Below, in pieces: positions 52,184 through 60,790 of a DNA stretch of 64,000 nt (positions are counted from its first letter, which is position 1; the number at the start of each line of letters is the position of its first letter). This DNA comes from Pseudodesulfovibrio alkaliphilus (GTDB lineage Bacteria; Desulfobacterota; Desulfovibrionia; Desulfovibrionales; Desulfovibrionaceae). The stretch spans positions 34,418 through 98,417 of the forward strand of contig NZ_WODC01000010.1 in assembly GCF_009729555.1 (NCBI RefSeq), in the 5' to 3' direction. A program made the position numbers and the translations under genes. The notes beneath the pieces are model-generated. The model saw nothing but the letters and a program-made list of their open reading frames with translations, was not told where the DNA came from and made no database searches.

Positions 52184-52589
52184 GACCCCTCCTGGCTCGA
52201 TAGTGTTGACGCCTTCATGCGTTTGCCTGGCAAAAATACTCCTAACCAGCTCAGGGGGCAACCCTCGCTCATTTGCCCCCGCTCCGGCACATTGGCGAAC
52301 AACCGCCCAACCAAAAATTATAATACCAGCCTTGCCGACATGGAGTATGATCCAATTCAGGAACCAAAGGCAAAATGCCACGGTGCACCAGCCACCCAGG
52401 TGCCGTCCGCCACGCCGCGCCGAAACAGCACGCAACCTCTCCGACGCCGCTGCGAGCCCTCCACACCACCAGCGGCACGGAGCATTCGGCAACCCCAAAG
52501 GCCACGGCGGACATCCTGTCAGGGGCCAGGGTCAGCTTCCGGCACACCGCCGGAACCGCCTGGCCCCTTCTTGCGATCGGCAACGCCCA
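52184..52589 (-). other. Leader region of moaE with hairpins
   Basis: About 400 bases between ispH and moaE with no convincing gene. Two structures stand out. GGGGGCAA (52254-52261)/TTGCCCCC (52273-52280) forms an 8-bp stem about 70 bases before moaE. AGGGGCCAGG (52521-52530) with CCTGGCCCCT (52559-52568), enclosing a second stem TTCCGGC/GCCGGAA, lies just after ispH and may end its transcript. A molybdenum-cofactor riboswitch was looked for but not recognised. Confidence 0.45.
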
Positions 52590-53447
52590 CTACACGCCTT
52601 TCAGAACCCGAAGCACCTCATCGATGAGCGCTCTCGGCGTGGACGCACCGGCCGTCACCCCGACGCGGCCGTACCCGCGCAAGGAATCGACGTCGAGATC
52701 TGCTGCGGTTTCCACATGGACACTCGGCGTGCCGCGCTCGGCGGCCACCTGGGCCAGCCGCCGCGTGTTGCCGCTGTTGAGTCCGCCCACCACCACCATG
52801 AAATCCACCGTTTCCGCAAGCTGACTGGTCTCGGCCTGACGCAGCCTGGTGGCGTCGCAGATGGTGTGAAGCACGACGACATCAATTGCCGGGTCGGCCT
52901 TGAGACCTTCCGCCATAGCCTCAAAGGCCCCCCTATCCTGAGTGGTCTGCGCCGCAAGCACATAGGAAATGCCGGATTTGAGAACCAGCCGGGCGAAATC
53001 TTCGGCGGAGCCAAAAACGTGATGCCCGTTGCCCGCATAGCTGACGAGCCCCCGGACCTCGGGATGATCGGCCTCACCATACAGCAGAAGCACCTCCCCC
53101 TTGGCCGTATGCCGGGCGATGAGCAACTGGGCTTTCTTCACCCGGGGACAGGTGGCGTCCTTGATTATCACGTCGCGGTCCCGAAGCTCCCGCTCCGTCT
53201 CGCGGGGGATGCCGTGGGCGCGGATCACCGCGTAAGCGCCGTCCGGCACCTCGGCGGGAGACCCGGCGATTCGCACACCCTGCTCGGCGTAACGGGCGAG
53301 CACCTGGGGGTTGTGAATGATGGGGCCAAGAATGTGGATGGACCTTCCCCCGGCTGAGGCCACGAGCTTGTCGAGCCTCCTCAGGGCCAGATCCACCCCC
53401 ATGCAGAATCCCGCAGTCCGGGCCAGAATGACTTCCACGCGCAGCAT
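52590..53447 (-). CDS. ispH: 4-hydroxy-3-methylbut-2-enyl diphosphate reductase
   Basis: Iron-sulfur enzyme ending the MEP pathway, giving IPP and DMAPP. The three cluster cysteines are visible in ARTAGFCMGVD, DATCPRVKKAQ and HTICDATRLRQ. GPIIHNPQV, AVIRAHGIPRET and TAGASTPRALIDEVL also match. 285 residues. dxs and ispA of the same pathway are at the right end of the window. Confidence 0.95.
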   Translation of the reverse strand: MLRVEVILARTAGFCMGVDLALRRLDKLVASAGGRSIHILGPIIHNPQVLARYAEQGVRIAGSPAEVPDGAYAVIRAHGIPRETERELRDRDVIIKDATCPRVKKAQLLIARHTAKGEVLLLYGEADHPEVRGLVSYAGNGHHVFGSAEDFARLVLKSGISYVLAAQTTQDRGAFEAMAEGLKADPAIDVVVLHTICDATRLRQAETSQLAETVDFMVVVGGLNSGNTRRLAQVAAERGTPSVHVETAADLDVDSLRGYGRVGVTAGASTPRALIDEVLRVLKGV

Positions 53448-53518
53448 CTCCTTCGCTCCCGTCCGGCAGAACCGGGCGGAAAAAAAGCTTGACTTTTACC
53501 TCGAAAATGAGGGTAGTG

Positions 53519-53538
53519 ATTCAAACGGACGTTTGAAT
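53519..53538 (+). promoter_or_regulatory. Palindromic operator of the TetR gene
   Basis: Perfect inverted repeat ATTCAAACG-GA-CGTTTGAAT, 9-bp arms, 32 bases before the TetR ATG. TTGACT at 53489-53494 could be the -35 of the promoter, so the palindrome would cover the transcription start: classic autorepression. Confidence 0.75.
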
Positions 53539-53569
53539 CCTGTACCCTGGAACCGCCGACCACATCATC

Positions 53570-54229
53570 ATGAACGCAAAACCCGACGTCAACACAAAAG
53601 ACGCCCTGCTGGCCGCAGCCATTGAGGTTTTTGCGGACAAAGGCTTTGACGCGGCAACCGTGCGCGACATTTGCGGGCGCGCCCGGGCCAACGTCGCAGC
53701 GGTCAACTACCACTTCGGCGGCAAGGACGCCCTATATGTGGCCGTGCTCCGTGAGGTCTTCCCCAAAGACGAGTACGACTTCGTGACCAATCGGGACGAT
53801 GATGCGCCCGAGCGGCTGCGCACCTTTCTCGGCGCTCTGGCCCGGGAGATTTACGAACGGGGCAACGGCATGGTTGCCCAGCGCTGGGCCATATTCCTGC
53901 GAGAAATGGCCAAGCCCAGCGCCAACCTGGATTTCATTGTTCAACGCCAGGTTCAGCCCCGGGCCGACGAACTGCGCGACATCGTTGCAGCCATTCTCGG
54001 GCCGGACATTACCGAGCGGGCCATGGCCTTCTCCTGTTCCAACATATGGGCTCTGATGCTAGACCACCTGCTTACCCAGCCCATCCTCGACCGGCTCACT
54101 CCGCAGCGGCCAATGGTCCAGGCGAGCATGGACGACTTCATCGGCCATGTGGTCAAATTTTCCCTTGGCGGACTGCACGCCGTCAGGGAGAGCAAGCAAG
54201 GTCGGAAACCGGGGTCACCCTCCCCTTGA
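53570..54229 (+). CDS. TetR-family regulator with CecR-like C-terminus
   Basis: 219 residues. N-terminal HTH: LLAAAIEVFADKGFDAATVRDICGRARANVAAVNYHFGGKDALY, the TetR signature. The C-terminal half (RLRTFLGALAREIYERGN, RWAIFLREMAKPS) resembles the DUF1956 ligand/dimer domain of CecR-type repressors. A perfect palindrome stands in its promoter. The next gene, a glutaminyl cyclase, is separated by a hairpin and is not an obvious target, so it may act mainly on its own promoter and distant sites. Confidence 0.9.
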   Translation: MNAKPDVNTKDALLAAAIEVFADKGFDAATVRDICGRARANVAAVNYHFGGKDALYVAVLREVFPKDEYDFVTNRDDDAPERLRTFLGALAREIYERGNGMVAQRWAIFLREMAKPSANLDFIVQRQVQPRADELRDIVAAILGPDITERAMAFSCSNIWALMLDHLLTQPILDRLTPQRPMVQASMDDFIGHVVKFSLGGLHAVRESKQGRKPGSPSP

Positions 54230-54265
54230 CCCCATCCCGGTTTCCTGCGACCTTCCCCCATCGGC

Positions 54266-54295
54266 GGGGAGGATCATCCTCCGATGATCCTCCCC
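54266..54295 (+). terminator. Hairpin between the TetR and glutaminyl cyclase genes
   Basis: Perfect 13-bp stem GGGGAGGATCATC/GATGATCCTCCCC with a 4-base loop. No T run, so termination is uncertain. Confidence 0.6.
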
Positions 54296-54324
54296 GTCTG
54301 TCGTTCGCCCGGAGAAATCGCGAC

Positions 54325-55161
54325 ATGCACCCGTTTCGACTCGTCTTATCCCTGGCCCTGTGTGTTCTTGCGACTATCGGCCAGGCGGCCGACACCTCTG
54401 GCCGGGCTGCGGTCCTGGAGTGCCGGGTGGTGGCCGAATACCCCCACGATCCGCAGACCTCCACTCAGGGACTGCTCTTCAGCCAGGGGCTGCTGCTGGA
54501 ATCTTCCGGCGGTTTCGGCCAATCCTACCTGACCATATCCGAGCCCGAGACAGGCCAAAGGCTGCTCACCCGCCGCATCGAAGGCCGCTACTTCGCCGAA
54601 GGCGTCGCCCTGCACGAAAACAAACTCTACATGCTCACCTGGCTCTCGGGCACGGGCTTCATCTTTGATCCGCAGACCCTGGAGACGCTGGCCAGTTTCG
54701 CCTACCGGGCCGATGGAGAATCCACCGAAGGATGGGGCCTCGCCCACGACGGCAAACGCTTCATCCTCAGCGCGGGCACAAACATTCTGCGCTTCCATCG
54801 ATCCAGGGATTTTGCCAGAACAGGCACCCTGGCCGTGCGCGATGGCGACGAACCCGTGCGGCTGCTCAATGAACTGGAATACGTGGGCGGAATGATTCTG
54901 GCCAATGTCTGGAAATCCGACAGAATAGCGGTCATCGACCCTGATACCGGGCAGGTTGTCGCCTGGATCGACCTGACACCGCTGCGAGAGCGCATCGCCC
55001 CGGAGTCCGGGGTGGCCAACGGCATTGCCTACGATCCCGAGACAGGCAGGCTTTTCGTCACAGGCAAGCATTGGGACAAGCTCTTCGTCATTGAAGTGGA
55101 CACCGCCCTGTGGCGTATGCCCGTCATCCGCGAGACCATGTCCGGCACTCCGCTTCCCTGA
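54325..55161 (+). CDS. Glutaminyl-peptide cyclotransferase-like protein
   Basis: 278 residues with a signal peptide (LVLSLALCVLATIGQAAD). The mature part is a five-bladed propeller of the plant/bacterial glutaminyl cyclase family: EYPHDPQTSTQGLLFSQGLL, SSGGFGQSYL, YFAEGVAL, STEGWGLAHDG, LNELEYVGGMILANVW and SGVANGIAYDPE. Such enzymes turn N-terminal Gln into pyroglutamate on exported proteins. The start at 54325 has GGAGA nine bases upstream; the open frame upstream overlaps tetR and is ignored. Confidence 0.9.
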   Translation: MHPFRLVLSLALCVLATIGQAADTSGRAAVLECRVVAEYPHDPQTSTQGLLFSQGLLLESSGGFGQSYLTISEPETGQRLLTRRIEGRYFAEGVALHENKLYMLTWLSGTGFIFDPQTLETLASFAYRADGESTEGWGLAHDGKRFILSAGTNILRFHRSRDFARTGTLAVRDGDEPVRLLNELEYVGGMILANVWKSDRIAVIDPDTGQVVAWIDLTPLRERIAPESGVANGIAYDPETGRLFVTGKHWDKLFVIEVDTALWRMPVIRETMSGTPLP

Positions 55162-55178
55162 CCCTCCTCCCCAAAAGC

Positions 55179-55976
55179 CTACCCGACGCTCCCCGCCCGT
55201 TCCTTGGCGTAGCCCCACCAGATCAGACCGCCGCCAAGGGCGATCATGGGCAGGCAGAGAATCTGCCCCATGGACATCCATTGCAACGCCACGAAACCGA
55301 GATGGGCATCCGGCTCGCGGGCGAACTCGACCACAAAGCGAAAAACGCCGTAGCCGAGCAGGAACAGGCCGCTCACGCACCCTGCCGGACGCGGCCGGGC
55401 AGAATACCACCAGAGGATCGCGAACAGGAGCGCCCCCTCAAGCCCGGCCTCGTAAAGCTGCGATGGATGGCGCGGCTCGCTGCCGGCCCCCGGAAAAGGC
55501 ATGCCCCAGGGCAGGTCCGTGGGCCGTCCCCACAATTCGGCATTGATGAAGTTGCCGATGCGGCCGAAGAAAAGTCCGGGCGGCACCAGCGGAGTGATGA
55601 AGTCGCCCACCTCGCGGGCGCCGAGCCCCTTGGCCCGGGCAAAGAGCCAGCACACCGCCACCACGCCCAGCGCCCCGCCGTGAAACGACATGCCCCCCTC
55701 CCACACCGCAAAGATCTTGAGCGGGTGGGCGAGGTAGTATTCGGCATTGTAGAAAAACACATACCCCAGGCGTCCGCCTGCCACCACGCCGAGAATGGAC
55801 CAGGTGACGAAATCGTCCACCATGGCCGGAGTGAACCGATTGCCCGGGCTGGCAGCCCGCCGCCGGCCCAGAAGCCAGCCCGACCCGATGCCGAAGACGT
55901 ACATCATCCCGTACCAGCGCAGCGCCAGCGGGCCTATGGAAATCATGACCGGATCAAACTGCGGATAACTGAGCAT
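55179..55976 (-). CDS. lgt: Prolipoprotein diacylglyceryl transferase
   Basis: Inner-membrane enzyme that attaches diacylglycerol to lipobox cysteines, the first step of lipoprotein maturation. About 265 residues with seven hydrophobic segments. Seen: [11 protein letters not shown], the [11 protein letters not shown] motif with the key His, and [17 protein letters not shown], the Lgt signature, plus HPSQLYEA. Start at 55976 (MLSYPQFDP). It would process, for example, the lipoprotein hydrolase at 27 kb. Confidence 0.95.
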   Translation of the reverse strand: MLSYPQFDPVMISIGPLALRWYGMMYVFGIGSGWLLGRRRAASPGNRFTPAMVDDFVTWSILGVVAGGRLGYVFFYNAEYYLAHPLKIFAVWEGGMSFHGGALGVVAVCWLFARAKGLGAREVGDFITPLVPPGLFFGRIGNFINAELWGRPTDLPWGMPFPGAGSEPRHPSQLYEAGLEGALLFAILWWYSARPRPAGCVSGLFLLGYGVFRFVVEFAREPDAHLGFVALQWMSMGQILCLPMIALGGGLIWWGYAKERAGSVG

Positions 55977-56095
55977 GAACACCGCTCCAGGCGCACCGCG
56001 CCGCCTTTGTTTTCTCGTGGGATTCTGGTATGCTGACGCCTGCGGAACACGGTGTGCCTTTTTGGAACGCACGTCAACCCCGGGACGGGAGGATC

Positions 56096-56842
56096 ATGGA
56101 TACGCCGCAGGATCTCGACATTCTGGAGATGCCCCTTGAAGGGCTGGCCGCCTACTGGCTCTCCATCAAGAAAATCATGGATACCAGAAAGGGCCGGGCG
56201 ATCATCGACGAGGAGATAGCCAACACCGCTGAACCCTTCATTCTGCATCTGCTCGAAACGGCCTTCTCCTCCTTGACCACGGACATGGTCCGGCGATTAA
56301 GCGCCGTCAAGCAGGAGCTCCTGCTGGAGGACTACGCCCGAAAGATCGACCTCATGCGGCTGGCCGTCTTCGCCATCGCCTCGGGCGAGAATCCGCGCAT
56401 CACCCTGGTGCGCATGGACTCGAAATTCGATGTGCCGCAGATGCGCGAGGAGAAGGTCTTCGAGATGGCCACGGCCATGTTCGACGCCATCCGGCCCAAG
56501 GGAGTGGACCTTTCCATCCTGCTCTCGGTGGACCACAAGCTCAAGGCGGACCGGCTGCTGGTCAAGCTCCTCTTCTATGTCATGTTCGCCCGTCGCGAGG
56601 GACGCCAGGGCCTGGAGCGGTTTCTGCCGCACATGGGCTCCCGTTTCTTCTCCGAAGGCGTGTCCCTGGCCATCGACAATTTCGAGGCGGACTTTCTAGC
56701 CCATCACCTGGAGGAAATCCGCGACCAGACCATAGCCCACACCGGACGAAAGATGGACATGGCCCTGGAAATGGCCCTGGCGATCCGCGACAAGCTGCCT
56801 TATGATGATGTCTTCCGCATCGCGAGAACCTACATGCTTTAG
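56096..56842 (+). CDS. Conserved-looking hypothetical protein, all helical
   Basis: About 248 residues, soluble and helix-rich, with many charged residues and no recognised motif. The start at 56096 has GGGAGG upstream (56087-56092). A region around VRRLSAVKQELLLEDYARKIDLMR looks like long amphipathic helices, suggesting a protein-protein or structural role. It is divergent from lgt and followed 14 bases later by a secreted TPR-like gene, so the two form a small operon. Confidence 0.75.
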   Translation: MDTPQDLDILEMPLEGLAAYWLSIKKIMDTRKGRAIIDEEIANTAEPFILHLLETAFSSLTTDMVRRLSAVKQELLLEDYARKIDLMRLAVFAIASGENPRITLVRMDSKFDVPQMREEKVFEMATAMFDAIRPKGVDLSILLSVDHKLKADRLLVKLLFYVMFARREGRQGLERFLPHMGSRFFSEGVSLAIDNFEADFLAHHLEEIRDQTIAHTGRKMDMALEMALAIRDKLPYDDVFRIARTYML

Positions 56843-56856
56843 CCCACGAGGTTGTC

Positions 56857-57519
56857 ATGAAAAAAAAGCAGACCATCCTTCTCATCGCTCTTCTCGCCGT
56901 CGCACTGCTGGCCCCCCTGCCAGCCATGGCCTGGTCCTCGGTGCGTACCGGGCAGAAGAATTTCGAACGGGCGTGGTTAGCCTACACGTTCCGGCGTTTC
57001 GATCAGGCCAGCCAACACTTCGCCCAGGCAGCCGACGCCTTTGCCGCAGGCCTGGCCGAAACCCCGCCAAGCCGCACCACCCTGTTTGCCTCCAACCTGA
57101 CCATGGCGGGCATGTCCCTCTACTATGCGGGCCGCTACGCCGAGGTGGCGACGCCCATGAAACGGGTCATGGACAGGGAGAAGCGCGTCTGGGAAGCCCC
57201 GCTTTACGCCGCCCTGGCCGCAGCCCGCCTCGGCGACAAGTCTTCGACCATCGCGTTGCTCGACGCCTATCTCAAGACCAGCCCCGGCCAGCCGATCCTT
57301 TCGGCCGAGGTATCCCGCCAGCTCGACGCCCTGGAATCGGGCCAACCACCTCTGACCCAGGTGGCGCAGGCCATCGAGGAGGCCGCCTTTGCCCAGTTCG
57401 ACGGCAACATCAATCGCCTCAGCGACAGAAGAGAGAGCACCTCCCAGTCCTGCGACGGGAATTACTGGTGGCGCAACAACAGGCAGCCCTGCCTCAAACG
57501 CTTCAAATACACCAGCTAG
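56857..57519 (+). CDS. Exported TPR-like protein
   Basis: 220 residues with a signal peptide (TILLIALLAVALLAPLPAMA). The mature part starts with FERAWLAYTFRRFDQASQHFAQAADAF, then TMAGMSLYYAGRYAEVATPMKRVMDRE and APLYAALAAARLGDKSSTIALLDAYLKT: three TPR-like helix pairs. Near the end two cysteines (SCDGNYWWRNNRQPC) could form a disulfide in the periplasm. Function unknown; it is coupled with the helical hypothetical upstream. Confidence 0.78.
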   Translation: MKKKQTILLIALLAVALLAPLPAMAWSSVRTGQKNFERAWLAYTFRRFDQASQHFAQAADAFAAGLAETPPSRTTLFASNLTMAGMSLYYAGRYAEVATPMKRVMDREKRVWEAPLYAALAAARLGDKSSTIALLDAYLKTSPGQPILSAEVSRQLDALESGQPPLTQVAQAIEEAAFAQFDGNINRLSDRRESTSQSCDGNYWWRNNRQPCLKRFKYTS

Positions 57520-57660
57520 GCACCGGCCCGGCCCCTCCTTGGCGCCGGGCCTTCCCCTCGCAGGCATTTCTTCAACACAAAGCTTGACGAAAGAGATGAA
57601 ATATTGAACGATCCGCTGTCTTTCACGGGGTGCTGCCCCGCAACACAACACCGACACCTC

Positions 57661-58272
57661 ATGACCAAGGCCCCCGCCATACCCGAGCAATACCTGCGGC
57701 CCTTCACCAAGGACGACATAAACGCCCTGCCCCTGCGCCGCTATGAGGGGCCGGTGGCCGTGGTGCGCACCGAGAAGCAGCGCACCCAGGCGCTCAGGGA
57801 AATGGAAGGCGAAACCCTGCTCGGCTTTGACACCGAGACGCGCCCGGTCTTCAAGAAAGGCAGGCGGCCCGGCCCGCCAGCCCTTATCCAGCTGGCCACA
57901 GCCGCCTGTGTGTATGTCTTCCAGATCAATCTGCTGCCCATGTGCAACGGGCTGTGCGATCTCATGGAGGACAGCCGGGTGACCAAGACCGGCGTGGCCG
58001 TGCGCGACGACATTCTGGGCCTGCAAAAAATGGCCGACTTCGAACCCAGAAAATTCATCGATCTCTCGGAAATCACCACAGCCGCCAACATGCAGACCCA
58101 CGGACTGCGCAACATGGCCGCCAATCTCCTTGGCTTCCGCATCTCCAAGTCCGCCCAATGCTCCAACTGGGCCAAGGACAACCTGACCCCCCAGCAGGTC
58201 AACTACGCCGCCACCGACGCCTGGGTCAGCCGCGAGCTCTATCTCGCCCTGGAGCGCCTCGGGCTGCTCTAA
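57661..58272 (+). CDS. 3'-5' exonuclease, RNase D-like (DEDD superfamily)
   Basis: About 203 residues, only the nuclease domain without HRDC, so shorter than true RNase D. Seen: Exo I GFDTETRPVF (Asp and Glu), ALIQLATAACVYVF, Exo II region KTGVAVRDDILGLQK, GLRNMAANLLGFRISKSAQCSNW and Exo III with YAATDAWVSRELY. The ATG at 57661 is used; TTG 57604 would add 19 residues unlike the family. Confidence 0.88.
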   Translation: MTKAPAIPEQYLRPFTKDDINALPLRRYEGPVAVVRTEKQRTQALREMEGETLLGFDTETRPVFKKGRRPGPPALIQLATAACVYVFQINLLPMCNGLCDLMEDSRVTKTGVAVRDDILGLQKMADFEPRKFIDLSEITTAANMQTHGLRNMAANLLGFRISKSAQCSNWAKDNLTPQQVNYAATDAWVSRELYLALERLGLL

Positions 58273-58528
58273 AGCCACGTTCCAGCATTACGCACATCGT
58301 ATGCTTTCAGGGGCTTTCCTTCGTAAGCCTACTTGATCTGGTGCGCTCGCGCTTCATTACAGCACCCGATATACTCAACAATTTGCTTCCCAGGACGGAT
58401 TTGGACCGCCAGGCACTGCTCCTGGCAATTCGTTCTCTGGCAAATTTCTTGCATAAAACATGTGCTGGCCAAATACGCAGAACTGTATGCCAAACCATTG
58501 ACATTATGTCTCGAATAAAGAGGTTGTC
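58273..58528. other. Intergenic region with falling GC before the radical SAM gene
   Basis: 256 bases without a gene. GC drops from the left neighbour to the AT-rich gene that follows. It holds a small CCAGG-N7-CCTGG palindrome and, at the end, AGAGG as the ribosome binding site of the next gene. TTGACA at 58498-58503 is too close to the start to be a normal promoter. Confidence 0.4.
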
Positions 58529-59572
58529 ATGATCCTGCCCCTCGTTGAAGTGCATGCCGTTGACCATTGCAATCAAAATTGCAGATGGTGTCACAACTAT
58601 GCTCCGTTTGCCCCGAAAAAAGAGTACAACGCTGAGGACTATTTTCCCTGGCTCGATTTGTTGCGTGACAAAGGTGCTCAGTTTGGAGTGATTTCAATAA
58701 TGGGCGGCGAACCTATGTTGCATAGCGACATCACGTCATTTGCATATAAAATTTACCACAGGTACAAAGTTCCGCTTTTGATAACAACAAACGGGTTCTG
58801 GCTTTCAGAAAAATCAATAGATGCACATCAGCTTTTGTGGAAAATGCTTTTTAGAATAAAAATTTCACGCTATCCAGTAATAGAAAGAAAACTTCATGGC
58901 TATGACCGCATGAAAGAGTTATCTTCACGAATAAAAAAGCATAATCCAAAAATTCAAATTGAATTTCCAATAAAATCGTCGTTCAACAAACTTGAGTTTT
59001 ACTCATCCCCCCGTGAAGTGGAAATGTACTGTGGAAACTCTGAGTGTACTGCACTTCTCCCAAATGGGATAATGGGACGCTGTGGCGCAGGAGCTTATAC
59101 GCACTTGGCTCCAGAAAGCACATTTAGCCAAGGATTCATTGAATCCAAACATATGCTTTATGATCTGAAGCAATTCAACTTAAGAACATTCACTCTTTGG
59201 AAAAAGAGATACCCTCTGGATGCTTGTTCGTTTTGCAACTTCGGGTTTCCTGCTGATCGCTCTGACAATTGGAAAGTTGAAAAAAATTATACTCCATTCA
59301 ATCATGAATACGAAACAGATTATTTCGTCAACACTGCTTCCCATTTTCTTCACAATAACGACATTGATGGCGCATGCGATATTTTGGAAAATGTTGACAA
59401 AAAAAACAAACAAAGATCAGATGTGCTCAACATTGAAGGTATCATTGCATTTAAACGCGGCGCTCCTCAAGATGCTTTAAATTTATTCAGAGAAGCTTTG
59501 GACAAGAATGAGACGTTTTTGGAAGCAGCTTCTAACTATAACTATGTAGTACATTCGCTTCGACACTCATAA
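58529..59572 (+). CDS. Low-GC radical SAM protein with TPR-like C-terminus
   Basis: 347 residues. The radical SAM cluster motif CNQNCRWC (Cys 14, 18, 21) is near the N-terminus, followed by ISIMGGEPMLHSDI (GGE motif). Further cysteines at CGNSEC, GRCGAG and CSFCNFG resemble an auxiliary-cluster (SPASM/twitch-like) region. The last 70 residues (DIDGACDILENVDKKNKQ, IIAFKRGAPQDALNLFREAL) look TPR-like. Base composition is much more AT-rich than its neighbours, so it was probably acquired. Substrate unknown; peptide or glycan modification are both possible. Confidence 0.82.
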   Translation: MILPLVEVHAVDHCNQNCRWCHNYAPFAPKKEYNAEDYFPWLDLLRDKGAQFGVISIMGGEPMLHSDITSFAYKIYHRYKVPLLITTNGFWLSEKSIDAHQLLWKMLFRIKISRYPVIERKLHGYDRMKELSSRIKKHNPKIQIEFPIKSSFNKLEFYSSPREVEMYCGNSECTALLPNGIMGRCGAGAYTHLAPESTFSQGFIESKHMLYDLKQFNLRTFTLWKKRYPLDACSFCNFGFPADRSDNWKVEKNYTPFNHEYETDYFVNTASHFLHNNDIDGACDILENVDKKNKQRSDVLNIEGIIAFKRGAPQDALNLFREALDKNETFLEAASNYNYVVHSLRHS

Positions 59573-59681
59573 GGCTGCGTCGCATTATTGGTGGACAGCG
59601 AAACAAGGCTATTTGGAACGACACCTGCCCGCAACTCTTGGCCTACAACGCCCAAATGACCGGCTAATACGAAACCCCGCC

Positions 59682-60119
59682 CTACTCGTCCCTGTCCGGC
59701 GGCTTTCGCCGACGCTTGCGCTCGGCCGTATGCCGCTTGCGTACGAGGCGTTTGCGCTTGGCGCTATTGGGGACCGAAGTCGGCCTGCGCGGCGTCACAG
59801 GCGAGAGCGCCCGGCGGACCAATTCCACGAACCGGGCGGTGGCCTCCTCCTTGTTGGACTTCTGGCTGCGGAAGGACTGCGACGAGACCCGAAGCACCCC
59901 GCGCTTGTCGATCCGGCCTCCAAGAGCTCGGAGAACCCGCTCTTTCTGATACGGTGTCAGGCTGTTGCTGGCAGCCAGGTCAAAAATCAGGGTCACGCGG
60001 GTGTCCGTGGTATTCACATGCTGGCCGCCCGGCCCGGAACTGCGCGAGGCGGTATAGGTTATTTCATCATCAGAGATTGTCACGGTGTCGTTTATCCACA
60101 GCATGCCCGACTGTGCCAC
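59682..60119 (-). CDS. arfB: Alternative ribosome-rescue peptidyl-tRNA hydrolase
   Basis: 145 residues. The GGQ motif in [18 protein letters not shown] cuts peptidyl-tRNA on stalled ribosomes, and the C-terminal tail [18 protein letters not shown] is the basic helix that enters the empty mRNA channel. This is the ArfB/YaeJ layout, distinct from release factors by size. Start at 60119 or at the Met six codons later. Convergent with the low-GC radical SAM gene. Confidence 0.92.
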   Translation of the reverse strand: MAQSGMLWINDTVTISDDEITYTASRSSGPGGQHVNTTDTRVTLIFDLAASNSLTPYQKERVLRALGGRIDKRGVLRVSSQSFRSQKSNKEEATARFVELVRRALSPVTPRRPTSVPNSAKRKRLVRKRHTAERKRRRKPPDRDE

Positions 60120-60222
60120 GGCCCTCAGCGGGCCGCAACCCCGCCGTCATTTGCGCATTGACACCCGCATCGCTTTCTATACAATCCGCCGCATCGCAAA
60201 CTCCCCTGCAAAGGACACGACC

Positions 60223-60711
60223 ATGACCAAACCCTGCCCCTGCGGTTCCGGCAAGGAACACATCGAGTGCTGCGGCCCCCTCATTGCCGGCCAGAGCCCG
60301 GCCCCAACGGCCGAGGCCCTCATGCGCTCCCGTTACAGCGCCTATGTGCTTAAGGAATTTGACTATCTCAGGGAGACGCTTTCAGAAGAAGCCCTCAAGG
60401 ACCACGACGAGGCATCGGTCCGCGAATGGGCCGAGTCCGCCAGTTGGCAGGGCCTTGAGATCCACGAAACCTGGGCTGGCGGCGTGGACGACGATCAGGG
60501 CGTGGTTGAATTTTCTGCCCGATATGCCATTGACGGCGAGGAACGCACCCACCGCGAGCGCAGCCAGTTCCGGCGCGTGGATGGCCAATGGCGCTATCTG
60601 GATGGCACGATGGTCTCTGGCCCGCCCATCCGCAAGGAGCCCAAGATCGGGCGCAATGAACCCTGCCCCTGCGGCTCGGGCAGGAAATACAAGAAGTGCT
60701 GCGGACGCTGA
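60223..60711 (+). CDS. YchJ-family SEC-C motif protein
   Basis: 162 residues. Zinc-binding SEC-C motifs at both ends: [13 protein letters not shown] and [13 protein letters not shown]. The middle holds the YchJ fold, with [17 protein letters not shown] and a [11 protein letters not shown] end. Function in vivo is not established for the family. ATG at 60223 chosen since the first motif begins at once; the open frame upstream is a shadow of arfB. Confidence 0.92.
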   Translation: MTKPCPCGSGKEHIECCGPLIAGQSPAPTAEALMRSRYSAYVLKEFDYLRETLSEEALKDHDEASVREWAESASWQGLEIHETWAGGVDDDQGVVEFSARYAIDGEERTHRERSQFRRVDGQWRYLDGTMVSGPPIRKEPKIGRNEPCPCGSGRKYKKCCGR

Positions 60712-60790
60712 CCAGATCATGGCGCAACGCACGAAGGCCCGGCCATCCATCACGGACAGCCGGGCCTTCGCGCATCCTCGGACAGGGGCG

